Assembly: GCA_030448085.1 (NCBI GenBank)
Contig: JAUJNU010000005.1
Coordinates: 1-52,794, forward strand
From: Actinomycetota bacterium
GTDB lineage: Bacteria; Actinomycetota; UBA4738; CADDZG01; WHSQ01
Length of the DNA: 52,794 bases
Direction: 5' to 3'
The translations under genes were made by a program, and so were the position numbers. Positions 33,013 through 41,068 of the stretch are shown one piece after another. The notes beneath the pieces were generated by a model. It saw only the letters and a program-made list of their open reading frames with translations, did no database searches and was not told where the DNA came from. The first letter of the stretch is position 1. The number at the start of each line of letters is the position of its first letter.

Positions 33013-33560
33013 GCACTCTCCACGACGGGCATCTTGTAAGGCCGCCTCGGCCACTGGACGACGACCGTCTTGATCTTCTTCCTGAAAGCCTGTTTGTCGA
33101 GGGTCAGCCCTTGCGCCAGCGCGAGTTTGCCGCAGCGCTCGACGGTCCGGTCGAGCTTGCTGCCCTCGAGAGAGACCTTCCATCGGACCTTCACGCCCCC
33201 GAACCAAGCCCGCAGACGTTTCACCGCTGATGTGAGCAAAGGCCCATCCCTTCCCACCGAGTGTGCGGCCCTGGCCGTCGCCGCCTCGTCTGCCTGCCAG
33301 CCGACCTCCCGGGGCGAGAACCGGCAGACGACGTCTCCGCGAGAGAAGGAAAGAAGGGCATAGCTCAACTGGTCGGCCCTGCGGCTCAGCTCTATCTCCG
33401 CCTCGGACGGGGTGAGGCCGCCGACATCGACACCCCCGACGGTCACTCCCCGATGGATCCTGCCTGCGTTCAGGCCTAGGTCGACCACGACCGCGTACGT
33501 GAGTATCCCGACCACCAGAACCAGGCCCAGGATGATCCGGGCACGCGGGTTCATCTTCAC
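33009..33560 (-). CDS. Membrane-anchored PG_binding_4 domain protein
   Basis: 183 residues: a short cytoplasmic start, one helix (RIILGLVLVVGILTYAVVV), then an extracellular domain with GRIHRGVTVGGVDVGGLTPSEAEIEL, the N-terminal block of the PG_binding_4 domain seen in VanW-like and L,D-transpeptidase precursors. No VanW or YkuD domain follows, so this is a stand-alone copy. A cell-wall association is inferred from the family. The gene converges on the kinase with a 4-nt overlap of the two 3' ends. Its C-terminus is basic (FRKKIKTVVVQWPRRPYK). Confidence 0.75.
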   Translation of the reverse strand: MKMNPRARIILGLVLVVGILTYAVVVDLGLNAGRIHRGVTVGGVDVGGLTPSEAEIELSRRADQLSYALLSFSRGDVVCRFSPREVGWQADEAATARAAHSVGRDGPLLTSAVKRLRAWFGGVKVRWKVSLEGSKLDRTVERCGKLALAQGLTLDKQAFRKKIKTVVVQWPRRPYKMPVVESA

Positions 33561-33577
33561 GGCCTACATGCTACGGG

Positions 33578-34876
33578 CTACGGGACCTCACACTCCTGCA
33601 TCTGCTCCCCCTCTTCGCATCTGTCGATGCCATCGTCGCCGTCGAGGGTGTCGAGATCACGACCGCCGTTGAGGTCGTCGTCCCCGCGGCCGCCGTGCAT
33701 CTCGTCGTTCCCATCGATCCCGAACATGACGTCGGCCCCACCCCGACCGTGCCCGACGTCATCGCCCCTGCCGAGGTTCATGAAGTCATCGCCCGCGCCA
33801 CCGTCCAAGGAATCCTCTCCGCCCCCACCGAACATGAAGTCCTCGCCGCCTCCTCCCAGGATCGTGTCGGCTTGAGCGTCGGATCCTTCCTGCTCGAAGC
33901 CGGCGTAGAGACGGTCGTCTCCTTTCAACCCCTTCAGGGTGTCCGCGCCCTGATACGTGGTGAATGAGTTCACCCCCGACGTTCCGATCATCACATCGTC
34001 GAACCGGCTCCCGCTTGCGTGCTCGAGGCCCTGAAGGAGGTCCGACCCCTCTCCCCGGGCAAAGCCGCGCGTGAGGTTCACGCGTACGCCTCGCTCGGCA
34101 CCCACGAAGCCCACCCCGTCCGCGCCGGATCCCCCGCGGATCACGTCGTCCCCCGGGCCCCCACCGAAGCCGTCACCGCCCTTCCTGCCGCCCAGGAAGT
34201 CGTCGCCCCTCCCCCCGCCGAAGGAGTCCGAGCCGGCATCCCCCAGGAGCACATCCCCGTAGCGAGACCCTTCTACCGATCGCACCCCGCTTACCCGGTC
34301 TTTTCCCTCTCCGGTCGCTACCCCATCGGCCAGGTCGACCCGCACCGGGCCGGGCGCGTTCTGATAGTTGAGGTACTCGCCCCGGATTCGGTCGGCCCCT
34401 GCGCCACCCCGTACGTCGTCCGGCTCCTCGCCACCCTTCAGGCGATCATCGCCACCCCCTCCCCGCAGGTCATCGTTCCCTTCACCCCCGAACAGCCGGT
34501 CCCCTCCCTCGCCACCGATCAGACGGTCATCGCATCCGCTGCCGTCGAGCAGGTCAGCGCCCTTGCCGCCCCAGACCTTGTCGTAGTCGCCCCTGGCGCA
34601 GCTCTGATAGCGGGTGGAGGTGCCGCCGCCCCCGGCGCACACGATGTCTCTGCCACCACGGCCGAAGACTTCATCGGCTCCCGCCCTAGCCACGATCACG
34701 TCATCGCCCGCGGTCCCCAGGATGCGATCGTTCCCGAATGTGCCCACGATCGTCGCAGCCCGACCATGGCACGTGTCGTTCGCCCCAGCAGAGGCCGGGC
34801 TGGGGAGGACAGTCATCGCTCCGGCGATTAGGAGGAACGCTGCCGCAGCAGCTCTCGTCCGACCCGTAGTACGCAT
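33578..34876 (-). CDS. Secreted RTX-type calcium-binding repeat protein
   Basis: From ATG 34876 (AAGGAGAG upstream) 432 residues: a Sec-like signal (MRTTGRTRAAAAAFLLIAGA, cleavage near ASAGAN), then arrays of glycine-rich nonapeptides of the GGxGxDxxx type, such as GGEGNDDLR, GGRGDDFLG and GGAGDDFMN. These fold into calcium-binding beta-rolls outside the cell. A mid-region segment (GVRVNLTRGFARGEGSDLLQ) resembles the spacer found in large haemolysin-type proteins. No protease, lipase or adhesin domain is seen. There is a normal Sec signal and no type I secretion gene nearby. The DNA shows matching GC-rich short-period repetition. Confidence 0.88.
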   Translation of the reverse strand: MRTTGRTRAAAAAFLLIAGAMTVLPSPASAGANDTCHGRAATIVGTFGNDRILGTAGDDVIVARAGADEVFGRGGRDIVCAGGGGTSTRYQSCARGDYDKVWGGKGADLLDGSGCDDRLIGGEGGDRLFGGEGNDDLRGGGGDDRLKGGEEPDDVRGGAGADRIRGEYLNYQNAPGPVRVDLADGVATGEGKDRVSGVRSVEGSRYGDVLLGDAGSDSFGGGRGDDFLGGRKGGDGFGGGPGDDVIRGGSGADGVGFVGAERGVRVNLTRGFARGEGSDLLQGLEHASGSRFDDVMIGTSGVNSFTTYQGADTLKGLKGDDRLYAGFEQEGSDAQADTILGGGGEDFMFGGGGEDSLDGGAGDDFMNLGRGDDVGHGRGGADVMFGIDGNDEMHGGRGDDDLNGGRDLDTLDGDDGIDRCEEGEQMQECEVP

Positions 34877-34987
34877 AGTTCTCTCCTTGCTCGAGCCGTT
34901 CACCGCGTGGACCAGTCTGACCTAGATAACGACGAGGGGGAAGGGCGGTTGCGCCTGCCTGGAGGAGTTCAGTGAGATCATTGGGCG

Positions 34988-35362
34988 ATGTTGCAACTCC
35001 GGAGTGTGGTCATGGGCGCCGGCGATGTACACCGCGCCGCGGAGTTCTGGCAACAAGCCCTTGGACTGGTTCCTGCTCATGAGGTCGGGCCCGACACCGA
35101 TTTCATCCGGCTCATACCGCCAGACGGAGAGGGAACGGCTATCGCCGTCGACAAAAGCGAATCCCCCTTACAGGAGCATCCGCGCGTTCACATCGACCTC
35201 TTCGTCGATAGCGCGGCCGAACAAGCTGCCGAGGTGGCACGACTGATCTCACTCGGGGGCCAGCGTGTGGACTGGGACCTCTACCCGGAGAACCCCGACT
35301 TCATAGTGATGGCGGACACTGAGGGCAACATCTTCTGCATCGTCGACACCAGCCACGACTAG
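34988..35362 (+). CDS. VOC family (glyoxalase/bleomycin resistance-like) protein
   Basis: 124 residues with the vicinal-oxygen-chelate fold pattern: VVMGAGDVHRAAEFWQQALG at the start, HIDLFVDSAAEQAAEVARLI in the middle and VMADTEGNIFCIVD at the end (the usual DPEGN-F block). Likely metal ligands are His in HIDLF and Glu in EGNIFCIVD. Members include glyoxalases, dioxygenases and resistance proteins, so no reaction is assigned. The Trp in RVDWDLYPENPDFIVM is common in the actinobacterial glyoxalase-like subgroup. No strong Shine-Dalgarno precedes the ATG. It lies divergently 111 bp from the RTX gene. Confidence 0.9.
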   Translation: MLQLRSVVMGAGDVHRAAEFWQQALGLVPAHEVGPDTDFIRLIPPDGEGTAIAVDKSESPLQEHPRVHIDLFVDSAAEQAAEVARLISLGGQRVDWDLYPENPDFIVMADTEGNIFCIVDTSHD

Positions 35363-35397
35363 GCCGCTGTCCCTGGCGAGTTTTCGGGCTGCCACCG

Positions 35398-35416
35398 GCC
35401 CGGGGGTCACCCGGGC
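35398..35416. terminator. Short GC hairpin between convergent genes
   Basis: GCCCGGG and its complement form a 7-bp stem around a 5-nt loop (GGTCA), 36 bp after the VOC stop and 56 bp before the stop of the convergent secreted-protein gene. A short T run (CTGTTTCC) lies 7 nt further on the plus strand. Weak but correctly placed terminator candidate. Confidence 0.4.
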
Positions 35417-35471
35417 AGGGCACCTGTTTCCGGGCCCCGCCCAACGACCTCGAGCCTAGGGTCGGCTGAAG

Positions 35472-36335
35472 CTACAAGTCCGATCTGTAGTTGTGAACGC
35501 GGCGGGCGGCGTAGCCCTTATTGGGAATGAACTTGAACTCTGCCCCACCGGCCATCCCCACAACCACGTCACCCGGCTTCTCGCCCTTCCAGTGGAAGAT
35601 GAACCGCTTGAGCCCGTAGTTGTCCGGAACAGGGCCGAAATAGGTGTCGCACCGCTTGAAGCTCGTTCCCACCGAGGCGCCTACTCCCTTGTACGCGAGG
35701 TTCAGCGTGAGGTTCACGTTCCGGCAATCAGAAGGATGTGTCTCATGGGGCTGGAATTCACCCGTCATCTGGGCGGTGGCGTGAGCCCTTGTGTCACTCT
35801 TCAATACCAAACCCAGCGCCATCCGCTCCAGGTCCCTTCGGTTGCGGGCGTTTCCAGACCCCTTCCAGAAGAAGACCCGGTAGTTGTAGGAGCGGTTGCC
35901 GTCTCGGACCGACGGTTTGTAGGCCCGGTAGCAATGGAAACCGTGATAGTCGATCGGGTTGTATTCGAAGCATTTCTGGAAGATCTCCTTGAGGTTCCTT
36001 CTGTCCGGCTCGGACCCCCCCGTGGCCCGGGCGGGCGAGACGTCCACCTGGCGCCCGGTGGGCAGGAGAACGGACGAAACGGTGTCGAAATACCCCAGCG
36101 GGTACGTATAGCGGGTGATGACGCCCTGCTCCTTCACGAACAGGTCCGTCACCTGGCGGCGCTCATCCCGGTACCGGATACGGGCTGCAGCGCGCTCGCT
36201 GACCACCTTCGTGGCGAGTAGGCGGCCGTAGCCCGGTTCCTCCTGGCCGGTGGACGGGCTCCCCGAGGCCGGGAGCACCGAGGCCATCATCGCAATGGAC
36301 CCGCACAGCATCGAAACCACCAAAGCTCTCCGCAT
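35472..36335 (-). CDS. Secreted protein of unknown function
   Basis: The 287-residue product starts at ATG 36335 with a purine-rich GGGGGGAAG upstream and has a clear Sec signal (MRRALVVSMLCGSIAMMASV, cleavage near ASGSPS). The mature part contains conserved-looking aromatic and Cys residues (QKCFEYNPIDYHGFHCYRAY, HPSDCRNVNLTLNL, TSFKRCDTYFG) with at least four Cys that could form two disulfides. I do not recognise a family. Strand-like alternating hydrophobics near the end (LKRFIFHWKGEKPGDVVVG) suggest a beta-sandwich. Single gene. The 264 bp upstream to 36599 shows nothing clear. Confidence 0.75.
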   Translation of the reverse strand: MRRALVVSMLCGSIAMMASVLPASGSPSTGQEEPGYGRLLATKVVSERAAARIRYRDERRQVTDLFVKEQGVITRYTYPLGYFDTVSSVLLPTGRQVDVSPARATGGSEPDRRNLKEIFQKCFEYNPIDYHGFHCYRAYKPSVRDGNRSYNYRVFFWKGSGNARNRRDLERMALGLVLKSDTRAHATAQMTGEFQPHETHPSDCRNVNLTLNLAYKGVGASVGTSFKRCDTYFGPVPDNYGLKRFIFHWKGEKPGDVVVGMAGGAEFKFIPNKGYAARRVHNYRSDL

Positions 36336-36599
36336 GACGCTTCCCCCCTTCGCGCCGGATATCGGCCTAAGCGTAGCCCATTCACCCGGCGGGGTCCAAG
36401 CCCCGCCCGGCGCAGCGGGCCGTCGCGATGCCGACCTCCAGGAGGGCAGGAAGGCGGCCTGCAAGGCATCAAGGCCGCTGCCGAGTCGGCCTAACCAACC
36501 CCCGGGGTGTCGAGAGCCCTGGATGCGTTTCCGACGATCCACCCCCATCGCTCCCTCAAAGGGCGAGGCGCCCCCGATACCGAGGATTGAGGAGACGCT

Positions 36600-36803
36600 T
36601 CAATCGGTAGGGGGAGACCCAGCGGTCCGCTCTACTTGAGCTTCGGCGTACACATCGCGGATCTGCTCGCCAAGCTCTGCCGCCACCTCACCGCCCCGAA
36701 GCCCCGCCTTGATGGCCGTCTTGAGAAGGTCTCGTGGCCCCTCCCTGAGGATCGCAGCCGCCGAGATCACGATGCCCGCTCCCATAGTCCAACCCGCCCC
36801 CAT
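36600..36803 (-). CDS. Small helical protein of the metal ATPase cassette
   Basis: 67 residues: a hydrophobic N-terminal segment (TMGAGIVISAAAILREGP) followed by an amphipathic helix (AAELGEQIRDVYAEAQVE). The composition resembles the short DUF5132-like proteins that accompany some heavy-metal P-type ATPases, though this assignment is tentative. It starts 44 bp after the ATPase stop on the same strand, so it is probably the last gene of that operon. The function is unknown; a membrane-anchored accessory is likely. Starts at residue 1 or 7 are both possible. Confidence 0.6.
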   Translation of the reverse strand: MGAGWTMGAGIVISAAAILREGPRDLLKTAIKAGLRGGEVAAELGEQIRDVYAEAQVERTAGSPPTD

Positions 36804-36847
36804 GCGGATGCCCTACCACACCTCGGATCTTCTCTCTCTCATGTCAC

Positions 36848-38885
36848 TCACGTCTCCTTCGCTAGCTGTATCCCTGCTCCTTCTGTGGCTCCCATCTGGA
36901 GGAGTGGTCGCGGCCCGTTGACCGCTGCAACCACGGTTGTCCCGTTATGAAGAACCGCCGCCGCCGTGGGGCCAGACCGCGAATGTCGCCGCGACGCCGG
37001 TGATCATGTTGATGCCCACGATCATCCCGATGTTCTGTCGGACAAGCCGTAGTGCGTCCCGCCACGGAGACGGCGGTCGGAAGAGCGGTCAGATCATCCT
37101 CGATCAGGACGATGTCGGCCGTCTCTCGAGCAACGGCGGTGGCCCCACCGAAGGACACCGATACATCGGAATAAGTAAGGGCCGGAAGATCGTTGATCCC
37201 GTCGCCGACGAAGGCGACGCGGCGCCCTCGCCGGTGCAACTCCCGCACCAGGGTCGCTTTCTCCTCGGGGAAAAGCTCCCCGCGTACGTTCCCCCGAGGG
37301 ATCCGGAGGTGATGCCCCACCACGCGGGCGGTCTCGGACTTGTCTCCGGTCAAGAGGTGAATCTCCATCCCGTACTTGTCACGGAGCTCGGCTATCACAT
37401 GCTGAGCTTCTTCGGACGGAGTCTGCGTATGAGATCAGACCGCGCAGATGACCATCCACGGCTACATAGATCCGGGACTGACGAGAAGTTCCTTGGGGAT
37501 CGCATGGCGGCGGAGATGTCCACGCCGGCTCGCTCCAACAGCCGGTCGCTGCCTATCAGCACCTCAGCCCGCCGATGCGGGCGCGGACGCCGAGGCCGAT
37601 GTCGTAATGCCATTCGGTGCGGCGACCGGGACTTATTCCACGCTCTGCGGCGTAACGCAAGATGGCCTCAGCCACGGGATGCGAGAGGCGCTGCTCGGCA
37701 CTGGCAGCGATCTGGATAACCTCCTCCACACTTACCTCTGGCGTCACAGCTCCGACGTCAACCACCGCTGGATTCCCCTCAGTGACGGTGCCGGTCTTAT
37801 CGAAAACGACGGTATCGACAGCAGCCAATTGCTCCAGAGCCCGACCGCTGCGGATGAGCACACCAGCATGCGCAGCGCTTGCGATAGCCGCAAGCACGGT
37901 GGTCGGGACCGAGACTCGGATGCCGGTGGCAAAGTCGGCGATGAGGATGGCCGCAGCTCGTGTCGGATTACGCGCCAGGACCAGAACGGCTCCGGCCAAA
38001 AGGAATGAGGAAGGACTATGCGATCGGCGATCCTGCCGGCGTAGTTCTCGATCTGAGTGTCGTGAACGGGTGCTTCGCGTATGAGCTGGACGATCCGCCC
38101 GGCCCGTGTCTCGGCTCCAACCTGCTCGACGGCGATGTGCAGATGGCCCTCGCGCATCAAGGTGGAGGCGTAAACGAGTTCGCCCTCTTCGTGGAGGACA
38201 GTCATTGCCTCTCCCGTCAGCTCGTGCTCATCGACAAGCGCCTTTCCTTCCAGAACCCGTCCGTCAACCGGGATCCGGTCTCCCGGATAAACGACGACCA
38301 CATCACCCCGTCTGACTTGTTCGACTGGGACCTGATGACGCTCGCCGCTTCGTTCGACCCAGGTGACCTCGGAGATGGATTCCAGCAGGTCGAGCAGCTC
38401 GCGGCGAAGCCCGAGCGGTTCTCTCACGGATCGCCTCACCGATCTCTACGAGACCGATGATCGACGCCGGCGCCAACAGCGAACCACGCAACGTGGTGAG
38501 AGCGATGGCGGTTATGTCGAGCACGTCGAGGTTCAACCGGCGGTCGACGGCCAGACTCCGATAAGCACGACGAGCGATCGGGATGGAAGCGCTCAGCATC
38601 ACGAGCGCTCCAATGGGAGCGGGTACAGCGAAGCCGAACAAGCGCCCCAGCACTGCCGCTCCCCCGCTAGCCCAGCTAAGCGAAGTCGCGCGCGCCGGCC
38701 TCGCTGAGCCGGTCGAGCTGGCTTATCCGTGGAACCTGACGCCGTCCCCGCTCCCCGCAAGAGCTCCACCAGCCGTGCTCGCGCCTGCCCGGGTGGAGAG
38801 AGGGCGCCCATTCGATAGCCACGGATCCAGCCGGGCGGATCACGCGGACCCTCGCTACGCAGTCATCGCTCTCAGCGACGGCCAT
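36848..38885 (-). pseudogene. Heavy-metal P-type ATPase, multiply frameshifted, no CPx motif
   Basis: Pieces in several frames rebuild one transporter. They are an HMA-like N-terminus (ARARLVELLRGAGTAS) and the first helices (VPAPIGALVMLSASIPIARR). The actuator then shows GDVVVVYPGDRIPVDGRVLE and ELTGEAMTV. The sixth-helix block is DFATGIRVSVPTTVLAAI, with the phosphorylation site FDKTGTVTEG at 37.8 kb. Next come HLLTGDKSETARV, FVGDGINDLPALTYSDVSV at 37.2 kb and the C-terminus AAVLHNGTTVVAAVNGPRPLLQ, ending at TGA 36848. All catalytic motifs survive, so the gene was functional or the indels are errors. The CPx metal motif of P1B pumps is replaced by TGI, placing it outside the classical Cu/Zn/Cd groups. 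The cation is unknown. Confidence 0.8.
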
Positions 38886-39107
38886 CAGACGGGCCGCGTA
38901 TGTGTCATCCGTCCGTATACGGTTGGTGCGACAACGGAGGCGGCCCGGAAGCTCGTGGACAACGGTGTGTTCCGGAACGACCTGGGGCTGCTACTCATGG
39001 GCGTGTCCTATGGTGACGTCCACAGCGTCACGGCAACGAAAACAACCGGCCGGAAACGTCTGGATCCTGAGAACCTGAGTGTTGGGGGCAAGGATCGATC
39101 GACCCCC
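38886..39107. other. Gap between ATPase and HMA-like gene
   Basis: These 222 bp lie inside the metal cassette. No frame on either strand reads as a convincing protein; frames on both strands are interrupted or of shadow quality. Given the frameshifts next to it, the stretch may hold the true N-terminus of the ATPase, but I cannot reconstruct it. Confidence 0.4.
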
Positions 39108-39647
39108 TCACATGTCGTCGCCGGCGGCCCCAGCCCCTCGAGGCGACGGCGCCGTCTGCTGCAGCCTGGAGAAAGAATCCGCCGCGCACATGGCCAGGAG
39201 ATACCACGGAGCATCGCTCAGGCGATCGTCTCCACGGAACAACTGCCGAACCGACAAAAGGCCGAGCGTCAGAGGGACGAGCAGCCGAAGCCCGGCTCCG
39301 GGAACGGTCTGCGCCACCGCGAGGTCTATAGCTGTCGCGGCGTTTCGGATGGCCGCCGCGGGATCTCGCAGAGGAGACCCGGTGGTGCTCTGTCGGCCGC
39401 TTACCCCCAAGCCGTCTAGGTGCGCTTCGACCAGCGCTTCCTCCCCAGGGTCGAACTCGATCACGACGCTGGCACTGTGGGGCCTGGCCGTCACCTGGGC
39501 GATCGCGGGTGAGGACTCCAAGGTCTGAGCGAGTGCAGTGAGCTCAACAAGCATCTCAGGGCCCCGCTGCATGCGCAGCCGGATACGGCCGGGGACCACG
39601 CTGGCTATCTCAGCCCGCAGTTTGGGTTGGGCCTCGCCGGGCGTCAT
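39108..39647 (-). CDS. HMA-like domain membrane-associated protein
   Basis: 179 residues from ATG 39647, which has GAGG 5 nt upstream; a TTG start at 39668 is possible. An N-terminal ferredoxin-like HMA fold reads IASVVPGRIRLRMQRGPEML and VTARPHSASVVIEFDPGEEA but lacks the metal-binding CxxC. A hydrophobic stretch (GLRLLVPLTLGLLSVRQLF) and the segment PWYLLAMCAADSFSRLQQ follow, as in the HMA2-type proteins found beside unusual metal ATPases. It probably works with the downstream ATPase as a regulatory or docking partner, not as a classical metallochaperone. First gene of the operon, and the two palindromes lie 86-122 bp upstream. Confidence 0.75.
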   Translation of the reverse strand: MTPGEAQPKLRAEIASVVPGRIRLRMQRGPEMLVELTALAQTLESSPAIAQVTARPHSASVVIEFDPGEEALVEAHLDGLGVSGRQSTTGSPLRDPAAAIRNAATAIDLAVAQTVPGAGLRLLVPLTLGLLSVRQLFRGDDRLSDAPWYLLAMCAADSFSRLQQTAPSPRGAGAAGDDM

Positions 39648-39732
39648 CGGCGCCTCGGATCGGCGCAATCCGAACAGGGCATCATGGCTTCCGGCGGCAC
39701 AGGCGCCGGGGTGTCACAGAAGCAGCCGACCT

Positions 39733-39749
39733 TTCATATGACATATGAA
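39733..39749. promoter_or_regulatory. Perfect palindrome, probable operator of the metal cassette
   Basis: TTCATATG, one spacer A, CATATGAA: an 8-bp perfect inverted repeat in an AT-rich island within GC-rich DNA, about 90 bp upstream of the HMA-like gene start. The form resembles ArsR/SmtB-family metal-sensor operators, which are AT-rich palindromes around CATATG or TGAA cores. No regulator gene is seen in the window. Binding partner is an inference. Confidence 0.65.
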
Positions 39750-39751
39750 TA

Positions 39752-39769
39752 GTTTAGTCGAGGCTAAAC
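39752..39769. promoter_or_regulatory. Second inverted repeat next to the operator
   Basis: GTTTAG (39752-39757) and CTAAAC (39764-39769) flank TCGAGG. It lies 2 nt from the first palindrome. The TTTAG...CTAAA arms are reminiscent of DtxR/MntR-type boxes, but the match is partial. The pair suggests dual control of the metal cassette promoter. Confidence 0.5.
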
Positions 39770-39881
39770 CAGGCGTCTACCGGCGGGTCGAATGAGGTCC
39801 TTCTCATTCAGGCGGCAGCCCCCCAGGGCCCGACCCGCGCCAAAGCGCTGAGCGGGATCCGGGTCATCGGGACCTGGCAGC

Positions 39882-40363
39882 TCAATCTCCCAGCTGACCT
39901 CGGATGGCGCCCGCCGGAAACTCCCCGCTGTGAAGGTTCACGTAGAAAACCTCGGGATGGTTGCGGATCTCCGCCACGAGCTTCGGACGGGCGCGCCCAC
40001 ACATGCTGTAGCTACCCGACTCGGGGAGGCTCTGCCCCGAAAAGATCGTGAAGACGACGGGGCCTGCGCTGCCGATCGGAGCGCGGGATATGCGCGGCAG
40101 TGACGGCGTCGTTCGAATCATTGGTGTCTTCGCCGCTTACGCCCGACCAGGAGATGTCTACACAGATCTCCCTCTGACTCGGCCGGCTGAGAGTGACTAC
40201 CGAGCTCCCGGTCGCGTTCGGATCCCCAGGATTGGGAACCCTCCTCCGCTCCGGTCAGCCCCGTTCGGTGGGTGACGGTGGCTTTCGCCCCCGCAACCCC
40301 AGAAGCGATGAGCAACGATGTGCTCAAGGCGAGCGTGACGACAAGGCCGATGCTCCGTCGCAT
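39882..40363 (-). pseudogene. CHRD-domain secreted protein, frameshifted
   Basis: From ATG 40363 (AGGA just upstream) a Sec signal (MRRSIGLVVTLALSTSLLIA) leads into THRTGLTGAEE, the start of a CHRD domain. The middle (ICVDISWSGVSGED type sequence) and the end, HRAPIGSAGPVVFTIFSGQS and NHPEVFYVNLHSGEFPAGAI, are in other frames. The final HSGEFPAGAIRGQL is the hallmark end of CHRD, a beta-rich extracellular domain of unknown biochemical role that is widespread in bacterial secreted proteins. At least two frameshifts are needed. Full length would be ~160 residues. Confidence 0.8.
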
Positions 40364-40444
40364 AGTTCCTCCCATGGATCGACTGTGGCAGGTGAGAAAC
40401 CATACGGCTCTCCCTCTTTTACACGATCAGCCCGACTCCAGCTC

Positions 40445-41008
40445 TCACTGAATGGACCACCCCAAAGTGGTCACGGCTGGCCACCACAAGTGTCCGGAGC
40501 CCAGAGGCCGGCGTCCGTCGCCTCCGCCTCGTGCTGCAGCGGCGAACAGATTCGAATGGCGGACGTTCGGGGGATAGGTGTAGGCGAACACGAAACCGTT
40601 CGCGACCAATCGGGCATTGGCCATCTCGTCGCCGATGTAGACGTATCTCAACAGCCTCTCGTACTGGTCGGCCTCCTCCACGTCCTTGACGAGTCTCACT
40701 TGCTGACCCTCGAGCAGAGCCTTGGCGGCGGCCGAGGCCTCTTTGCCGAAGCACTCGACCGGTGAGTTCGGCTTCACCGATTCGGGCGCATCGATGCCGG
40801 TCAGCCTGACGCGCTGCTCCACCCCGATCGGAGCGTCCCCGGCGCCCGGCCCTTCCTCGCGCCGCTCGAGGACAACTACGACCGTGTCCCCGTCCACGAC
40901 GCGGGTGACGGTTGCCGTCTCGAAGCCGCCCGGCTCCAGGTGGAACGTAGCGGGAGACTGGACGTTCAGCTTGATCGGCTCAGCGGCACACGAGCCAAGA
41001 GCCATCAC
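40445..41008 (-). CDS. Thermonuclease (SNase) domain lipoprotein, ends disturbed
   Basis: The SNase core is clean: ATVTRVVDGDTVVVVL, QRVRLTGIDAPES, CFGKEASAAAKALLEGQ and ERLLRYVYIGDEMANARLVA. The Asp, Arg and Glu active-site positions are kept. These are calcium-dependent nucleases that cut DNA and RNA. The open frame shown ends at 40445, but a one-base shift near 40540 gives the family-like tail DAGLWAPDTCGGQP ending at 40471. From GTG 41008 only six residues precede the lipobox Cys (ALGSC). The in-frame extension RARTAGAFVLVMALGSC looks like the missing signal but has no standard start codon before 41068. Confidence 0.82.
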   Translation of the reverse strand: MMALGSCAAEPIKLNVQSPATFHLEPGGFETATVTRVVDGDTVVVVLERREEGPGAGDAPIGVEQRVRLTGIDAPESVKPNSPVECFGKEASAAAKALLEGQQVRLVKDVEEADQYERLLRYVYIGDEMANARLVANGFVFAYTYPPNVRHSNLFAAAARGGGDGRRPLGSGHLWWPAVTTLGWSIQ

Positions 41009-41068
41009 GAGAACGAAGGCACCGGCGGTCCGAGCCCTGACGCGCAGCCCTCTGTCCCCTGCGGGCGG

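Noticed and set aside
34019..34831. Plus-strand frame opposite the RTX repeats
   Set aside because: Pro/Ala/Val-rich complement of the glycine-aspartate repeat; no independent support.
33620..34870. Possible DNA tandem repeat or CRISPR-like array
   Set aside because: The periodicity is the codon pattern of RTX nonapeptides, with no identical repeats and no spacers.
38583..39419. 278-codon plus-strand frame across the metal cassette
   Set aside because: It opposes recognisable HMA and ATPase segments and has no ribosome binding site or motif.
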